NCBI GenBank assembly: GCA_001936135.1
Contig: CP012813.1
Span: forward strand, 1,240,001-1,304,000
Direction of reading: 5' to 3'
Length of the DNA: 64,000 nt
From: Saccharomycopsis fibuligera x Saccharomycopsis cf. fibuligera
Taxonomy: Eukaryota; Ascomycota; Saccharomycetes; Ascoideales; Saccharomycopsidaceae
The translations under genes were made by a program, and so were the position numbers. Each line of letters opens with the position of its first letter. Positions within the stretch are counted from its first letter, which is position 1. Below are positions 10,121-20,718 of this stretch, piece after piece. The notes below the pieces were generated by a model. It saw only the letters and a program-made list of their open reading frames with translations, was not told where the DNA came from and ran no database searches.

Positions 10121-11078
10121 ATTAAAAAGAGAAAAAAATATACAACAAAGAAGACACAGAATTGCGCGGCATGTACGAGCATAAAGAAATAAAAAACACA
10201 TAAAGCATAAAAAAGCATAAGGAACATACGAGATTTTTAGGGGTGTATGCGGCAGTGGCAGCGGCAGCGGCAGCAGATAGCAGGCCTGAGTGCATTTTGC
10301 TGCTATAGGCCGCTGCACAGTTTCAATTTTTTTTCCTAATCCCTGTTGACTCGATTGAATCTCAATTGAAATGTATGATTTTATTGTGTAGATACCTATG
10401 GTATTATCATATACTGATACGGGCAATACTATATATAGCATTCTCTAAGTACATTGGGAGTGTCTTGATATTTGTATCTGTAAATGCTTCAATTTCAATT
10501 TCTTTTAATAGTGCAAGCCAAAAAGGAGCATGTGTTATTGATAAATCATGGTACAGCTACTCTGATAGAGGCTTTTGTTAAAACAAAAGATTGAAAAAGC
10601 TTAAAGCTATCTGGATAGAAGAGAAAAAAAAACTTATTCGTAAGAAGCTAGATTACGAAAATTAGGGAAACGGCTGAGGTGACGCTGAAGATCCTGACAG
10701 TGATGAGATGAGATGGATTAGATAATGATAATCCTCTGGTGATCAAAAAGATAAATATGACAGTAATTATGTCTCATCACTTTTGTTATGCTTAAGGCTA
10801 AAAATACATTATAATTGAGTTTTATTTCGTTTGAATTAAAGTAATTAAACTAGAACATAGCGGTATATGCAAGGAGAACCAAAAAGAATAGAAATAAATG
10901 ATTGACATAACCGTAAACAAATTATAGACAAAGAGATTGAAATTAGAAAGGATATAAAAGAAATTAACAAATGGACAAAAAGCAATAGCACGATAAAAAA
11001 ATTTTCAACTAACAAAAAACAAAATTATAGCAATAAAAACATCTCTTTTGAATCTAAAATCGACCTTTTTAGTACTTT

Positions 11079-12278
11079 CTAATGAGCAGCAGCTGGAGCA
11101 GCAGAAACAGCAGCTGGAGACTTTTCTGCAATTTCTTCATCATCGTCGAAAATTCTCTCACCCTTGTCATTGTATCTGACTTTTTCAGCCTTCTTGAACA
11201 ATTCATCAACTTCAGCTTGGGTCATTTCAGCTTGTTCCTTCTTACCCTTCTTCAAGTGGAACATTGGGTTCAAGTCTCTCATCTTCAAGTTCTTGCAGAA
11301 TGGCAAGTGTCCTCTCTTTTCTTCAAACAACATCAATCCCAAGATAGAAATGATAACAATCCAGTAAATGTTGTAACAGATAACGGAACTGTAGTAACCA
11401 GTGTTTTGCCATCCCAAAATAGCATTGAAGATATCCCAACCGTTGTCAATTTCTGGATTGCAACAGTTAACGTGGTAAACAGTCTTGGTAATATCGTAAG
11501 AACCTGGACCAGCACCGGATTCAGAAGCATCACCACCGGTGGCAGTGTTGAATTGGTAATTGTCAAAGTACCAAGCAGCTCTGGAGAATAAACCGGCGGA
11601 AATCAAGTAAAGAATACCAGTAGAGAAGATCAAGAAGAATTGCATGGAAGAAGAAGCACCAAAGTAGAACAAAAGCAAACCAACAGCAATACCGGCAATC
11701 AAACCACAGAAAACTGGCAATGGGAAACCAGTAGCTCTGTTAGAACCAGTTTGAACCAAACCGACACCACCAACGAAAACAACAGCTTCCAAACCTTCTC
11801 TAAGACAAGTGATAAATGGCAAAATGAACATAACATATTTTTTAGAATAGTGACCCAAGTTCAAGAATGATTTAGCCTTTGGCTTGGCAACCAAGGCCTT
11901 AGCCAACTTTATTCTCCATTTTTCTTGCATCTTTGGGATTCTCAACATTGGAATACCCATCAAAGAGATAATGATAGTTGCAAGTAAACAGAAAATACCT
12001 TCCCATAAATCTTCAGAGGATGACCAGATATCTCTACCTAAGGTGTAGAAAGTACCAATGAAGGCACCACCAATAACCAAACAGACGAAGACACCAAGGA
12101 ACATACCAAGCCAGACTTGTTTTCTCAAACTCTTGTAGACTTTACGATCAGCACCAGGTTGATCGAAAGATCTTTTCAAGAAAGCCAACAACACCGAACA
12201 AACGATGATGGCTTCTAAGGATTCTCTGAAGACGATGAAGAAGACTTCAACGTTAAAAACATCTCTGCCGCCAGCCAT
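11079..12278 (-). CDS. FTR1: High-affinity plasma-membrane iron permease Ftr1
   Basis: 399 residues. Ftr1 takes Fe(III) made by its multicopper oxidase partner Fet3 and moves it across the plasma membrane. The two family iron-binding motifs are intact: RESLE (residues 18-22) in the first membrane segment and REGLE (160-164). Seven or so hydrophobic segments and a cytoplasmic tail rich in charged residues and Ala (EKSPAAVSAAPAAAH) follow the family pattern, and the length matches S. cerevisiae Ftr1 (404). Codon bias is strong. No FET3 homolog adjoins it in this window. The start ATG at 12278 has no in-frame competitor. Upstream lie a TATA-type element and GATA motifs. Very secure call. Confidence 0.97.
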   Translation of the reverse strand: MAGGRDVFNVEVFFIVFRESLEAIIVCSVLLAFLKRSFDQPGADRKVYKSLRKQVWLGMFLGVFVCLVIGGAFIGTFYTLGRDIWSSSEDLWEGIFCLLATIIISLMGIPMLRIPKMQEKWRIKLAKALVAKPKAKSFLNLGHYSKKYVMFILPFITCLREGLEAVVFVGGVGLVQTGSNRATGFPLPVFCGLIAGIAVGLLLFYFGASSSMQFFLIFSTGILYLISAGLFSRAAWYFDNYQFNTATGGDASESGAGPGSYDITKTVYHVNCCNPEIDNGWDIFNAILGWQNTGYYSSVICYNIYWIVIISILGLMLFEEKRGHLPFCKNLKMRDLNPMFHLKKGKKEQAEMTQAEVDELFKKAEKVRYNDKGERIFDDDEEIAEKSPAAVSAAPAAAH

Positions 12279-12328
12279 TTTGAATTAATTGAGTGACAAT
12301 GACTATTCGTGTTTGGAGCAGGGGAAAT

Positions 12329-12345
12329 TGATAACTGATCGATAA
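12329..12345 (-). promoter_or_regulatory. Paired GATA-type motifs upstream of FTR1
   Basis: TGATAA (12329-12334) and ATCGATAA (12338-12345), read on the + strand, lie 51-67 bp before the FTR1 ATG. ATC(N)GATAA-like sites are bound by GATA-type iron repressors (Fep1, Sfu1) in many fungi. A GGGTGCA (the core Aft1 site type) is at 12938-12944. Which regulator is used here cannot be decided. Confidence 0.3.
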
Positions 12346-12473
12346 TGAAACAAGATCTATCAGTTAGCTGTGCGCAAATATAGCCTGAGATGGTTAAGAT
12401 AAAACGAAAGTAGCCAAGAGAGCAAATTTAACCAGAATTAAAAAACCTCGAAGAATACAAAGAAAGGGATACT

Positions 12474-12484
12474 TATATATATAT
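12474..12484 (-). promoter_or_regulatory. TATA-type element of FTR1
   Basis: An alternating TATATATATAT stretch about 200 bp upstream of the FTR1 start codon, on a promoter that otherwise has few A/T alternations. Confidence 0.4.
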
Positions 12485-15400
12485 TTGAGCTCCTCGCTCC
12501 GGACAGAAAAGAAAAAAAAAAACGCACTTGAACCAAATAGGCCCGACATGCTGCAGTAGTGTTGAGAGGTATTAAGAAAAAAAAAAAATTTTTTTTTTTT
12601 AGTGTGTGTGTGTCTTTCCATATTAGTGGGGGTTTACATAAAAAGTTAGCCGCATAGCGCATGCATTCAATTGTTTGTTATGCATCACGATGCAATTATG
12701 AATGCAATGCAAACTTACTTTAAAGAGATGAAAAAGGCCAAAATTCACTAAACAATAACACTTTTTATCTTGACTACAGTCAACGTTTGCAAATAACCAA
12801 CGAAAGCAGTAATGTTACAAGAAAAGAAAAGAACAATAGACAACGGCACTTTGAGTATGAGAGTTGACAAAGTTTGTAGTGGTAATATTTTTGGTAGTTG
12901 TAGTTGTAACATTATATATCACGTTTAGTAGAGTGGTGGGTGCAATATCTTGTTCAGGTACTGCAGCTTTTCTGCAGCCATCTCTAAAAAAGAGATCATC
13001 AGCGATTGGTTTTCGTTATTTTCGAAACAAAAGCTCTTTTAAACAATAATCTACGGTGGTTGTATGCTTTTAGAACATCATTTATGGTATATCTTTTTAC
13101 TGCTGTCAGACCCTCTTTGCTGGGTTTGGATGCTTTCGTTCAAACCTCTCGAGGACATCAGATTGCCTTTTACTGTCGTTAACAATTTTACAAGATCCAA
13201 GAAAGTACGAGACTCACTTTTCTGGGCTTTACTAGACTAGCCTATAAGCATAAACTTCCCGGAGTTGCAGAATCAATTGTTCTTCATTAAGGGATATCCA
13301 GCATTTTGAGAACGAATGAGAAAAAAGAATTTGCGTTCTCCGGCCAATCAGCCTAGGCAAAAAAGAAAGCTTCACAATAATTATTCATAAAATATTTTAG
13401 GGAGGCATAAAAGGCCCCGGGTAATGCATTTTTTATTTTTGTTAAATTTGACCGCAGACATTACGCATTAGCCTGCATAGTGCATCGAGTATAAAAATGT
13501 ATAGTGCACGTCTCCCAGCGTTGGAATGCGTCGTTTTTTTTCATCGCGAAGGTTTTAGTTTCCTTTTTTCACACTTTAATTTTTATCTGATCAATCAGTT
13601 AACGCATCCATCTATTTTATCAGTCACAGATAGGATCAATGAGCGAAATGGATATTGGTGATTAAAAAAGACCCAAAAAAATTTTAGCAAGATAGTTTTT
13701 GTTAAGGTGTGTCGAGTTAGTTGTTTTATGAGTTTTCTACGTCGGTAAACCAGTAGATCACTACCATTATTATTTTTTTTTTCTCGCACGAACGTTATCG
13801 GAGCTCGTTCTTTGCCCAGACTTTTGATTTAAGTATACGAGAACACCGGAAGAATAAAAAGAAAAACCATAAAAAACAAAGCACACACCAAAAACCAAAG
13901 ATGAGTAAAACCAAGTAAACTTTGCAGATAGAATGTTACTGTACAAAGCGAAGATGAAGCAGAATAAAACTAAAATACAACTATCATAAGATTCTTGTAA
14001 TACTGGCATAACTAGCGCCAATATCCCGTTTTCTTTCTTTTTTTTTGCACTAACAAAGGGTGAGAGAATGCAATTTGCAAGACAATAGACAGCCGATTTG
14101 TTCTCCGGATGCGTATGCCCAGAGCCTTTGCAGACCAGTATGTAAGTTATTTCTTTTGATAAATTACGGCGAAACATCATATATAGTACCAGCACCAAAG
14201 GGTACGTCTTAAAATCGTTATTTGCTGTAACCACGAATTTTAATCCTTATAGGAATCAAGACAATTTTGACCTAAAACTATTAAGTTTGTGCGGTTTCTT
14301 TTTTATTTATTTTTCTATTGTCAATTATGTGCTTTTCCACATTTTGCAGCGGGATTTGCTTTTTTTATTACAGGATACTTACTACCAGAATTAATTTATA
14401 GGGCGCAGACATGCGCTGCTGGCTGGTTATTATTTCACTGCTTTTAGTAATACTTTCTTTGGCCCTACGTACGATATGCCGGCCAATGGCGGGACTCCGT
14501 TATGTTTTTTATTTTTTTCATTTTTTTTTATTTGAAACAGAATACTGTCATCAAAGGCGTAGGTCTAATTGTTTTGATTAGCTGGGGTCTGTTTGGAGAG
14601 TATACTGTATACATTATTTACTGTGAAGGTGTGCCGTACGCACGGCGCTCAAATGACTGGTCTTTTAATACTTATGCTCACTTACCTTTTCAATATGTTG
14701 GAATAAGCAATGGGATCATACTCTGTTAGTTTGTTCCCATACTATGAAAATATGGCACTAGTGCCTTTTTACAATAACTATAACCACAAAAACTGTACGG
14801 TTCTTTAACTGGCCAGTGCATCGATGATGTAGCTTGTGCTCTGTGCTCTGTGCTCTGTGCGTTTCCTGCCACTCGGGTACTGTTTCTCGCTTCTCAAACA
14901 TTTGTTGTTATTTTTTTCTAGTGAATTTTATTTTCGCCTAATTCCCCCATGCCTAAATGATAAATTTAGCAGAAGATGTGATTATTTCATGTACTATCCG
15001 CTGTACTACGGCTGTTGCAGAAGAAAAAAAAAAAAAAAAAAAAAGTAAAATGTTCAATACAATTTACGTTAATATGCAAAACATCATGTACTGTATTGTT
15101 CAATACTATTCGGGTGGTAAACCCTTCATGTTCAATAAGTATGGGCATTATGAGCCACCATGCAGTGATTTCCATAAAATAGCGTAACTATACTCGCCAA
15201 ATCCTGAAATCATATCTTAAGAACTATAAGTCTCTTACTTACCAGCTATCGTGATTTTTTTTTTCAATTTGTCGACCCATTTTCTTGTTTGACATGCGAT
15301 AGGTGCATTTTAAAATAAAAAAGTCAAAATCCACAAGTTTTAAGTAAGACAACTCTCACCCCCAAGAAGAGCCAAGCTTTTTTTTCTTGTCTTTTTTTTT

Positions 15401-15904
15401 TTTTCTTTTTTTTTCTTATTTTTTTGTGTGTCGGAAAAGCGACTACTAGAAGAAAAATGCAGACTGGTTAACTTAGGAATCGAATTGCCAAACTATAATT
15501 TTTTACAATTATGAGTCTTCTTTTATCAGGTGTATCTTATATACTACTAGAGAATAAAATACCCGGGTAAGCTTGTGCTTTTTTTTTTTTTCTGGTAGTG
15601 TAGTGTGTGAGTTCTAGCAGCATACTGTGAGTATACTATATGGATTTTTTTAAGCCAGGCTCTCAGAATCAATTACAGAATGGCGGACAGCTAAGCACAG
15701 TTGGCTAATCGTTGGTTGAGAATAGATCATGTTTGCAGACTTGCAACAGGTCTCAACATTGTACTGAGAGTGCCAATGATGGTCTACCAACAAATGCAGT
15801 TTAAATGTTGATCAATTTCGATCTCGCCAAAATGGATGAGAGCCATATATTACTGAATAACTATGCTATATATATTAATATGATTCCAGCGTGTGTGCGG
15901 ATTG

Positions 15905-16035
15905 TTTCCGGAATCAAAACGCAATCGAAAGCACGGAAACGGTTATGGTTACGATGCGGAAAAGTCTATGGTGCGGATCCGTATTCTCTGGATTCCGTGA
16001 GACGGTTTCCGCTCCACCGTTACTACGGAACGGTT
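15905..16035. other. Second CGG/CCG-rich island
   Basis: Holds TTCCGGAA (15906-15913), CGGATCCG (15974-15981), ACGGAAACGG, GACGGTTTCCG and ACGGAACGG within 130 bp of otherwise AT-rich DNA. It is 2.4 kb from the nearest downstream start codon and 3.6 kb from FTR1. Its motif type resembles the island at 9890-10120. An 82-codon frame (15805-16053) crosses it but has no recognisable product. Confidence 0.35.
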
Positions 16036-16905
16036 CATGAGCAACAGTCTTAGAGACGTTATGTGACTGCAGTACAAGAATGTACACCACAATAAATAAA
16101 TAGCACAATATTAATGTCTATTATAATGTCTATAGCTGACAAGATCAAAAAATGGGAGGAAAAGCCTTCAAACGCTGAGCTTTCAAGATAATTACGCGTA
16201 TAGAAAGCCGATCTCTGCCTAATATTATAGTTTCAGCTAAAAAATGATGTCGAAGCTATGCAATCTTGTAGTTGAAAGGTACATTAGTTCAAATGTATTT
16301 GTAACTGGTTAACTGACAAATTTTTGAGTTTCATTATAGTAGAATGGAATTTCTATGCTATAGCAAAAGGTGAGTTGTCAAAGTGTTCTTGGGTGCTTGC
16401 GCTGATGACGTTTCGACCTTAAACACGCATTTGACTAACTATTCAACTATTTTCTGTGAGTTAATTTTTAGGACTACCATACTCGACACTGAGACTTGAA
16501 CAGTTGATGCACTATTCTGCTTTGCTGACAGTTCCCTGGTAAGCAAAAATGACAATATAAATAGCAATAACAATTAGGTATCAAAACACGCTATGATCCA
16601 GCTAAATGGAAAGCTGGGCCCATGATTATGTTGCAATCTAAAGCTTTTGAGCAATATGACGTATAAAGACCCTTGATATTTTTTATGCTAGCCAAGCAAT
16701 AGAAATTGTAAAAGAATAAAACGAAAAACGTTTTATACAGCAACTATATAAAGATAACACTCCATCGAAAGAGATACAATAGCAAAGGTATGTGCGAACG
16801 CCACAACGTTGTATTGTTCGCTTCAAAATATAGCAGTAATTGTAGTACCCTGTGTTTGGTTGTAGCTATCTTTTTTTATTGACAAATTTGCGGGCTTTGC
16901 TTTTC

Positions 16906-16938
<33 letters not shown>

Positions 16939-18383
16939 TTTTTGTTTTGCTTCATTACATGTTCTACCACAAAAGACATCTTCTTTTTTTTTTTGATCTT
17001 ATTATAGAATAACCTTACAGCAACTTTGGGCAAACATCCTCGGAGTTGCGATTACCACAGTACATTGCACAATTAATTGCATATAACGTCAACGTCCTTG
17101 GGCTTAGAGTTGTTATTGGACTGACACTATAGCTGAAGTTCTAGCTGCTGCGCCACTTGTGGCGGTGAGTTTATGTTGCCATCGGCAAGTGTGCAGTGAC
17201 TTAATTCCAAAGCTGTGTGACAGTCTGCGGGCACAGTAGTTAACGCAAAATTATGCTATCAGTGTTAGCATTTTGTGATAATTATCGCTCACTATAGCTC
17301 AAGAAGCCAGCTCCATATAAAGAGATAGATTATTTATGATTCAAATTCGGTTCGCAAAGAGGCCTCATGAAGCTCATGAGCCTTAAATTCCAGTTAGATC
17401 ATGCATGCAATCTGGACAGGCGCCTGGGCCCGCCTAGGCTGCCCTGTTTTCTTGCTTTTCCTGGTGTATATTCCTGAGTGGTTTTTTCCCTCGTGGAGGG
17501 GGGGGGGGATTAGATCAAACAAATAAACATGTCGAATTAGACTTATTATGCTGGTGGAAATCAAGCAGAAGGATATACGTGTGTTTGAGGTGTTTTTACC
17601 ATGGTTTGTGGCCAGTATTATCCTTGTCAGTCACCAAAATTGATGAGCACAGAAGCAGTGTAATGTACAATAATGCAATATTTCAAGAAACGATTTGCGG
17701 TTTTTGGATTTGAGAAAGTGTTAATGGGTGGTGTGTGGACTGGAGGAAGCAAAAATAAAGCAAAACAGTTGTTCAGAAAACTGCTAATTTCATATCCAAT
17801 ATCCAAATTTAAGGGTGCAGTGCAGCGTTGGACAGCGTTGCTTTTTGGTGTGGAGGGCTTTCGAAAGAGCAAAAGTGACTGTAGCGCGAGCAAATCTGGG
17901 GAGTTCTGTCTCAATAAATTCAGCAATCGTAATACTCGCCAGGAGCTCCTTCCAAACCTAATTTTGCGGGGGGATCCAATCAGGACTAAAGCAAGGCACA
18001 ATAATAAATCAGCTTTTGTATGGCAGAAAGCAAGAACAACAGAAAAAAGAAAAGAAAGAAACAGCATGCTGTGCACTGTAACTGAATAATCACCCTGCTG
18101 TTTTTTAAACTTTGATGAAATCTTCCTTCAAAAGAGAAACAGAGAAAAATAAGGAAAAAAACATTGGAGAAGAAGAAATCAGTCGTTGCAAAGGTTGCAG
18201 TACCTACTGCGATGGGAATGACAGAAGAGCTCATGCATGCAATTTTAAAATCTGGAAAGCCATTTAAATAGCCTGACTTTCCCTTGTCTTCTAACATCTT
18301 CTTCTTATACCTACACCTTCGCAACACGCCGTTTTTTGACAGATTAACTTATCGCCCTTCTATCTCAACATCACATCACATAA

Positions 18384-18420
18384 CATATCATATCATATCA
18401 TATCATATCATATCATATCA
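18384..18420 (+). repeat. CATAT pentanucleotide array in the leader of the next gene
   Basis: Just over seven uninterrupted CATAT units end two bases before the ATG at 18423. Length variation here would directly alter the 5' leader. Confidence 0.9.
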
Positions 18421-18422
18421 AT

Positions 18423-19385
18423 ATGGAGTCAATGGAGCGAAAATATATGATTGGCATCGAGACCCCTAGCCCACCATACGGTGGCTCTCCAGATAATAGC
18501 GATGTTTACGACGATAACGATTTTGCTTACAACAGGCCACTCAATGCTTGTCTTTTCATCAACACCAACAGTAAAAACAATAATAACTATAATAATATTA
18601 ATGACAGAAACTCCAGTAGTGGAAATAGCAGCCCACGTTCATTCAGGCCAAGCTCAGTGACATCAACTACAAAGGGAAACCTGCGAGGCAATGCGTATTT
18701 GCTTACTGACATCAACAATGATAGTTTCTTATCTCTTAGTCGAAGAAACAGTCTCATTGGTCATAATCAAATTGATAATAATAACAATAGTCATTTCAGT
18801 AATCACAACTATTTTTATGGAAATGGCAACGGCCAGCGACGTAAAAGTACAGGATCGCTGATGTTTCTCGAAGATTACACTTCACAGCTAGCTAGTGCCA
18901 ATAATGGGATAAGGCCAAGATATCATAGCAGCCAAGTTGCGAGTCATTATCCTAGTGGCGCGCATGCAAATCCAAACAGGAGCGACAACATTAATTATAA
19001 CGACGATCAAAGCAGTCTATTATCAGTAGGGCCAGCCGATACTCCTCATAACCACACCTACAATAATTATAACAGCAGTGGCAAGCTCCTCAATCCACTA
19101 AGCGGTAGCAAAGCTGATTTATTGGAAAGCCCTGGAAGCCCCGTTTCTCCCACAACATCAGCAACTCCAGCTAACCCTAACGTCGCAGCTGCACCAGAGG
19201 GAGCAAAATCATCTCCAGTGTATTATAACCGAGGCAGCATTGCCAGTATTGGTAGCACTGCTAGCAACAGCAGCAACAAAAGTGGCCAGAGACCGAAAAG
19301 ACATCACTCAAGACGAGGTAGTACGGCTATCAAATTTCATAATCCTGTGTATGTTGAACAGCAGCAACACCAAAATAATGATTAA
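18423..19385 (+). CDS. Unrecognised Asn/Ser-rich protein with PKA-type sites
   Basis: 320 residues starting MESMERKYMIG at the first ATG after a CATAT array. I do not recognise the family. It is hydrophilic and low in complexity, with many Asn and Ser, and has no membrane segment. Short ordered-looking blocks are SRRNSLIGHN (about residue 108), RRKSTGSLMFLEDYTSQLA (about 139-157) and, at the C-terminus, RRGSTAIKFHNPVYVE. Three RRxS motifs fit the protein kinase A consensus, and several SP or TP sites (SPPYGGSP, SPGSPVSP) fit proline-directed kinases. It looks like a phosphoregulated, intrinsically disordered signalling or transcription-linked protein; that is inference. The frame is real by length, codon use and the conserved-looking C-terminal block. 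A second ATG three codons later is possible. Confidence 0.65.
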   Translation: MESMERKYMIGIETPSPPYGGSPDNSDVYDDNDFAYNRPLNACLFINTNSKNNNNYNNINDRNSSSGNSSPRSFRPSSVTSTTKGNLRGNAYLLTDINNDSFLSLSRRNSLIGHNQIDNNNNSHFSNHNYFYGNGNGQRRKSTGSLMFLEDYTSQLASANNGIRPRYHSSQVASHYPSGAHANPNRSDNINYNDDQSSLLSVGPADTPHNHTYNNYNSSGKLLNPLSGSKADLLESPGSPVSPTTSATPANPNVAAAPEGAKSSPVYYNRGSIASIGSTASNSSNKSGQRPKRHHSRRGSTAIKFHNPVYVEQQQHQNND

Positions 19386-20153
19386 AGTAATAACAGGTTA
19401 CTATTTGACGGTTTTTGTATCAGTCTGTGGATGTTGCTTGTCACTTTTGAGAAGTGATGCGCATTTTGCCAAAACATTTGACTAAAATGGCGTGATGGAT
19501 TATCATCACTACTATGTTCTTTTTTTTTTTTTTTTTCATGGTCAATCTTAATAATTTTTTTACTTAAATTCTTTAATCTGGTTAGGTTTACGTTACGCAT
19601 ATCCCGTTTTAGCTATTTTAATTCTTTGGTTTGCTGATCTTTTTGCTGTTTATTTTCTTTCTAAAAACACTTATCTATCATTGCATTTTCTATTTATTTT
19701 GTTTGATATTTTTTAATAATCTTTTATTTTTTTGCTAGCAAGTACATTTGTCATACCACTTTATACTCCATTAATCCATCATGTTCTAAAATTTTAGTTC
19801 TCGATGATTACTGTTAACGAAACATTTGCATTACTCAAATTTTTTCAACACGCTGTAAGAAAAAAACAATTGGCCAATGTCTTGTTTTGACAGTTTAAAT
19901 TCCTTGGTTGTCTCTCGAAAGCAGTACCACTGTAACACAATTCACATCACACATGTGGGAAAGACCAATTTACCTTGTAGTATGCCAAACCAGATATACT
20001 GTATAAAATCAAATTTGAATTCGTCTCTGTGCTAAGCAAACTCTACCTTTTTTTTTTTTTTTTTTTTTTTTACCCATACCTACACAAATAGGCACTGTCA
20101 CCATAATAGAAAATAACAGGACACAACAAAAATCAAAAAAGGCAAAAAAATAA
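19386..20153. other. Spacer with T-rich tracts before tRNA-Leu
   Basis: AT-rich 3' region of the preceding gene with T17-T24 tracts, the longest at 20048-20071. No gene is seen. Confidence 0.5.
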
Positions 20154-20271
20154 TGGACGCGATGAGGTTCGAACTCATGCCTCTTTCGAGACTCGATTGC
20201 TCAGCTTTATAAAGCTGCAAGAGAATTGTTACTCTTGAGTCGAGCGCCTTAGACCACTCGGCCACACGTCC
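20154..20271 (-). tRNA. tRNA-Leu(CAA) with intron
   Basis: Read on the minus strand, the acceptor arms GGACGTG and CGCGTCC pair (one G-T), with discriminator A. The D arm is GCCGAGTGGTCTAAGGC. The anticodon stem CTCGA/TCGAG closes the loop CT-CAA-GA. A long variable arm (TCTCGAAAGAGGC) marks a class II tRNA, and the T arm ATGAG-TTCGAAC-CTCAT is regular. A 36-nt intron (20198-20233) follows position 37. It contains TTG complementary to the anticodon, and its third-last base is G, which can pair with C32 as the yeast splicing endonuclease expects. A T-run follows the 3' end on the minus strand. S. cerevisiae tRNA-Leu(CAA) also has an intron here. Confidence 0.96.
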
Positions 20272-20670
20272 AACACGTGAATATGTTGCGTTTAAAATGG
20301 TAAATATGGCTACTAACTACTTTTAAACGTCAATGGTTATCGTCGTCGATGGGTATATCGGCTTCTTTATTCCGTCCAGCGATATATACACATGTTAAAA
20401 GGAACACAACGCCGACCTTTATACAAGATTTTTGACAATAAACTCGGGGTGGCTCTTATCTAGACGGTTGTGAACACAGACTGATCAGGAATGCGAACAC
20501 AATAAAGCAAAATGTTCGAAGATTTATCACATAAAAAGCACAAATAACAATCGCATGAGGATGCTATCAACAAATATAGCACAAGCATTATGGAAAAAAT
20601 TACATCTAAGTTCAAAAGAAATACTCTCGCCTACGAAAAGATAAGGACTTTAATTAGAAAACCATTCCAA

Positions 20671-20718
20671 TTTCTATCGTTTATATAGAAATAATAAATT
20701 GATATTGTGTGTGTAAAA
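20671..20718 (+). repeat. Dispersed repeat copy A (possible LTR remnant)
   Basis: A stretch of about 48 nt that recurs, with few differences, inverted at 48182-48226 and, for its second half, at 47324-47354. The shared core is GAAATAATAAAT(T/C)GATATTG followed by TGTGTG and an A-run. It lies about 400 bp upstream of the tRNA-Leu gene. Retroelement LTRs in yeasts commonly sit upstream of tRNA genes, so an old solo-LTR fragment is likely, but no coding part is present and the family cannot be named. Confidence 0.4.

Larger units (their letters stand above)
9244..11078. other. Convergent spacer between AMN1 and FTR1 with a GC-rich island
   Basis: Contains an A25 tract (9311-9335), a GTACC pentamer array (9840-9869) and a GC-richer island at about 9890-10120 with several inverted CGG/CCG pairs. 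It is otherwise AT-rich. No coding gene is supported. Both flanking genes end here, so the island is not obviously a promoter of either. Confidence 0.5.
12485..18422. other. Gene-poor spacer of about 6 kb between divergent genes
   Basis: No reading frame here combines an ATG, reasonable composition and a recognisable domain. Contents noted: palindromic TACCCGGGTAA (15560-15570) and CGGGTAA near 13420 (Reb1-type sites), TGTGCTC x3 (14835-14860), A21 (15024-15044), T24 (16920-16943) and G11 (17498-17508). A CGG/CCG-rich island lies at about 15905-16035, and two overlapping antisense frames at about 17630-18090. It could hold a non-coding RNA, an origin or a centromere. Nothing in the sequence proves any of these. 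Confidence 0.45.

Noticed and set aside
11082-11591. 169-codon frame antisense to FTR1
   Set aside because: Shadow of the strongly codon-biased FTR1 coding strand.
13160-13180. GCCTTTTAC resembling the U5 snRNA loop I
   Set aside because: The flanks do not form the required stem and the rest of U5 is absent.
13770-14234. 154-codon minus-strand frame
   Set aside because: Begins at a GTG, the first ATG is about 18 codons in, and the product has no family-like block. Kept only as part of the gene-poor spacer.
16317-16327. AAATTTTTGAG, similar to an Sm site such as that of telomerase RNA
   Set aside because: One short match in AT-rich DNA; no template or pseudoknot could be recognised.
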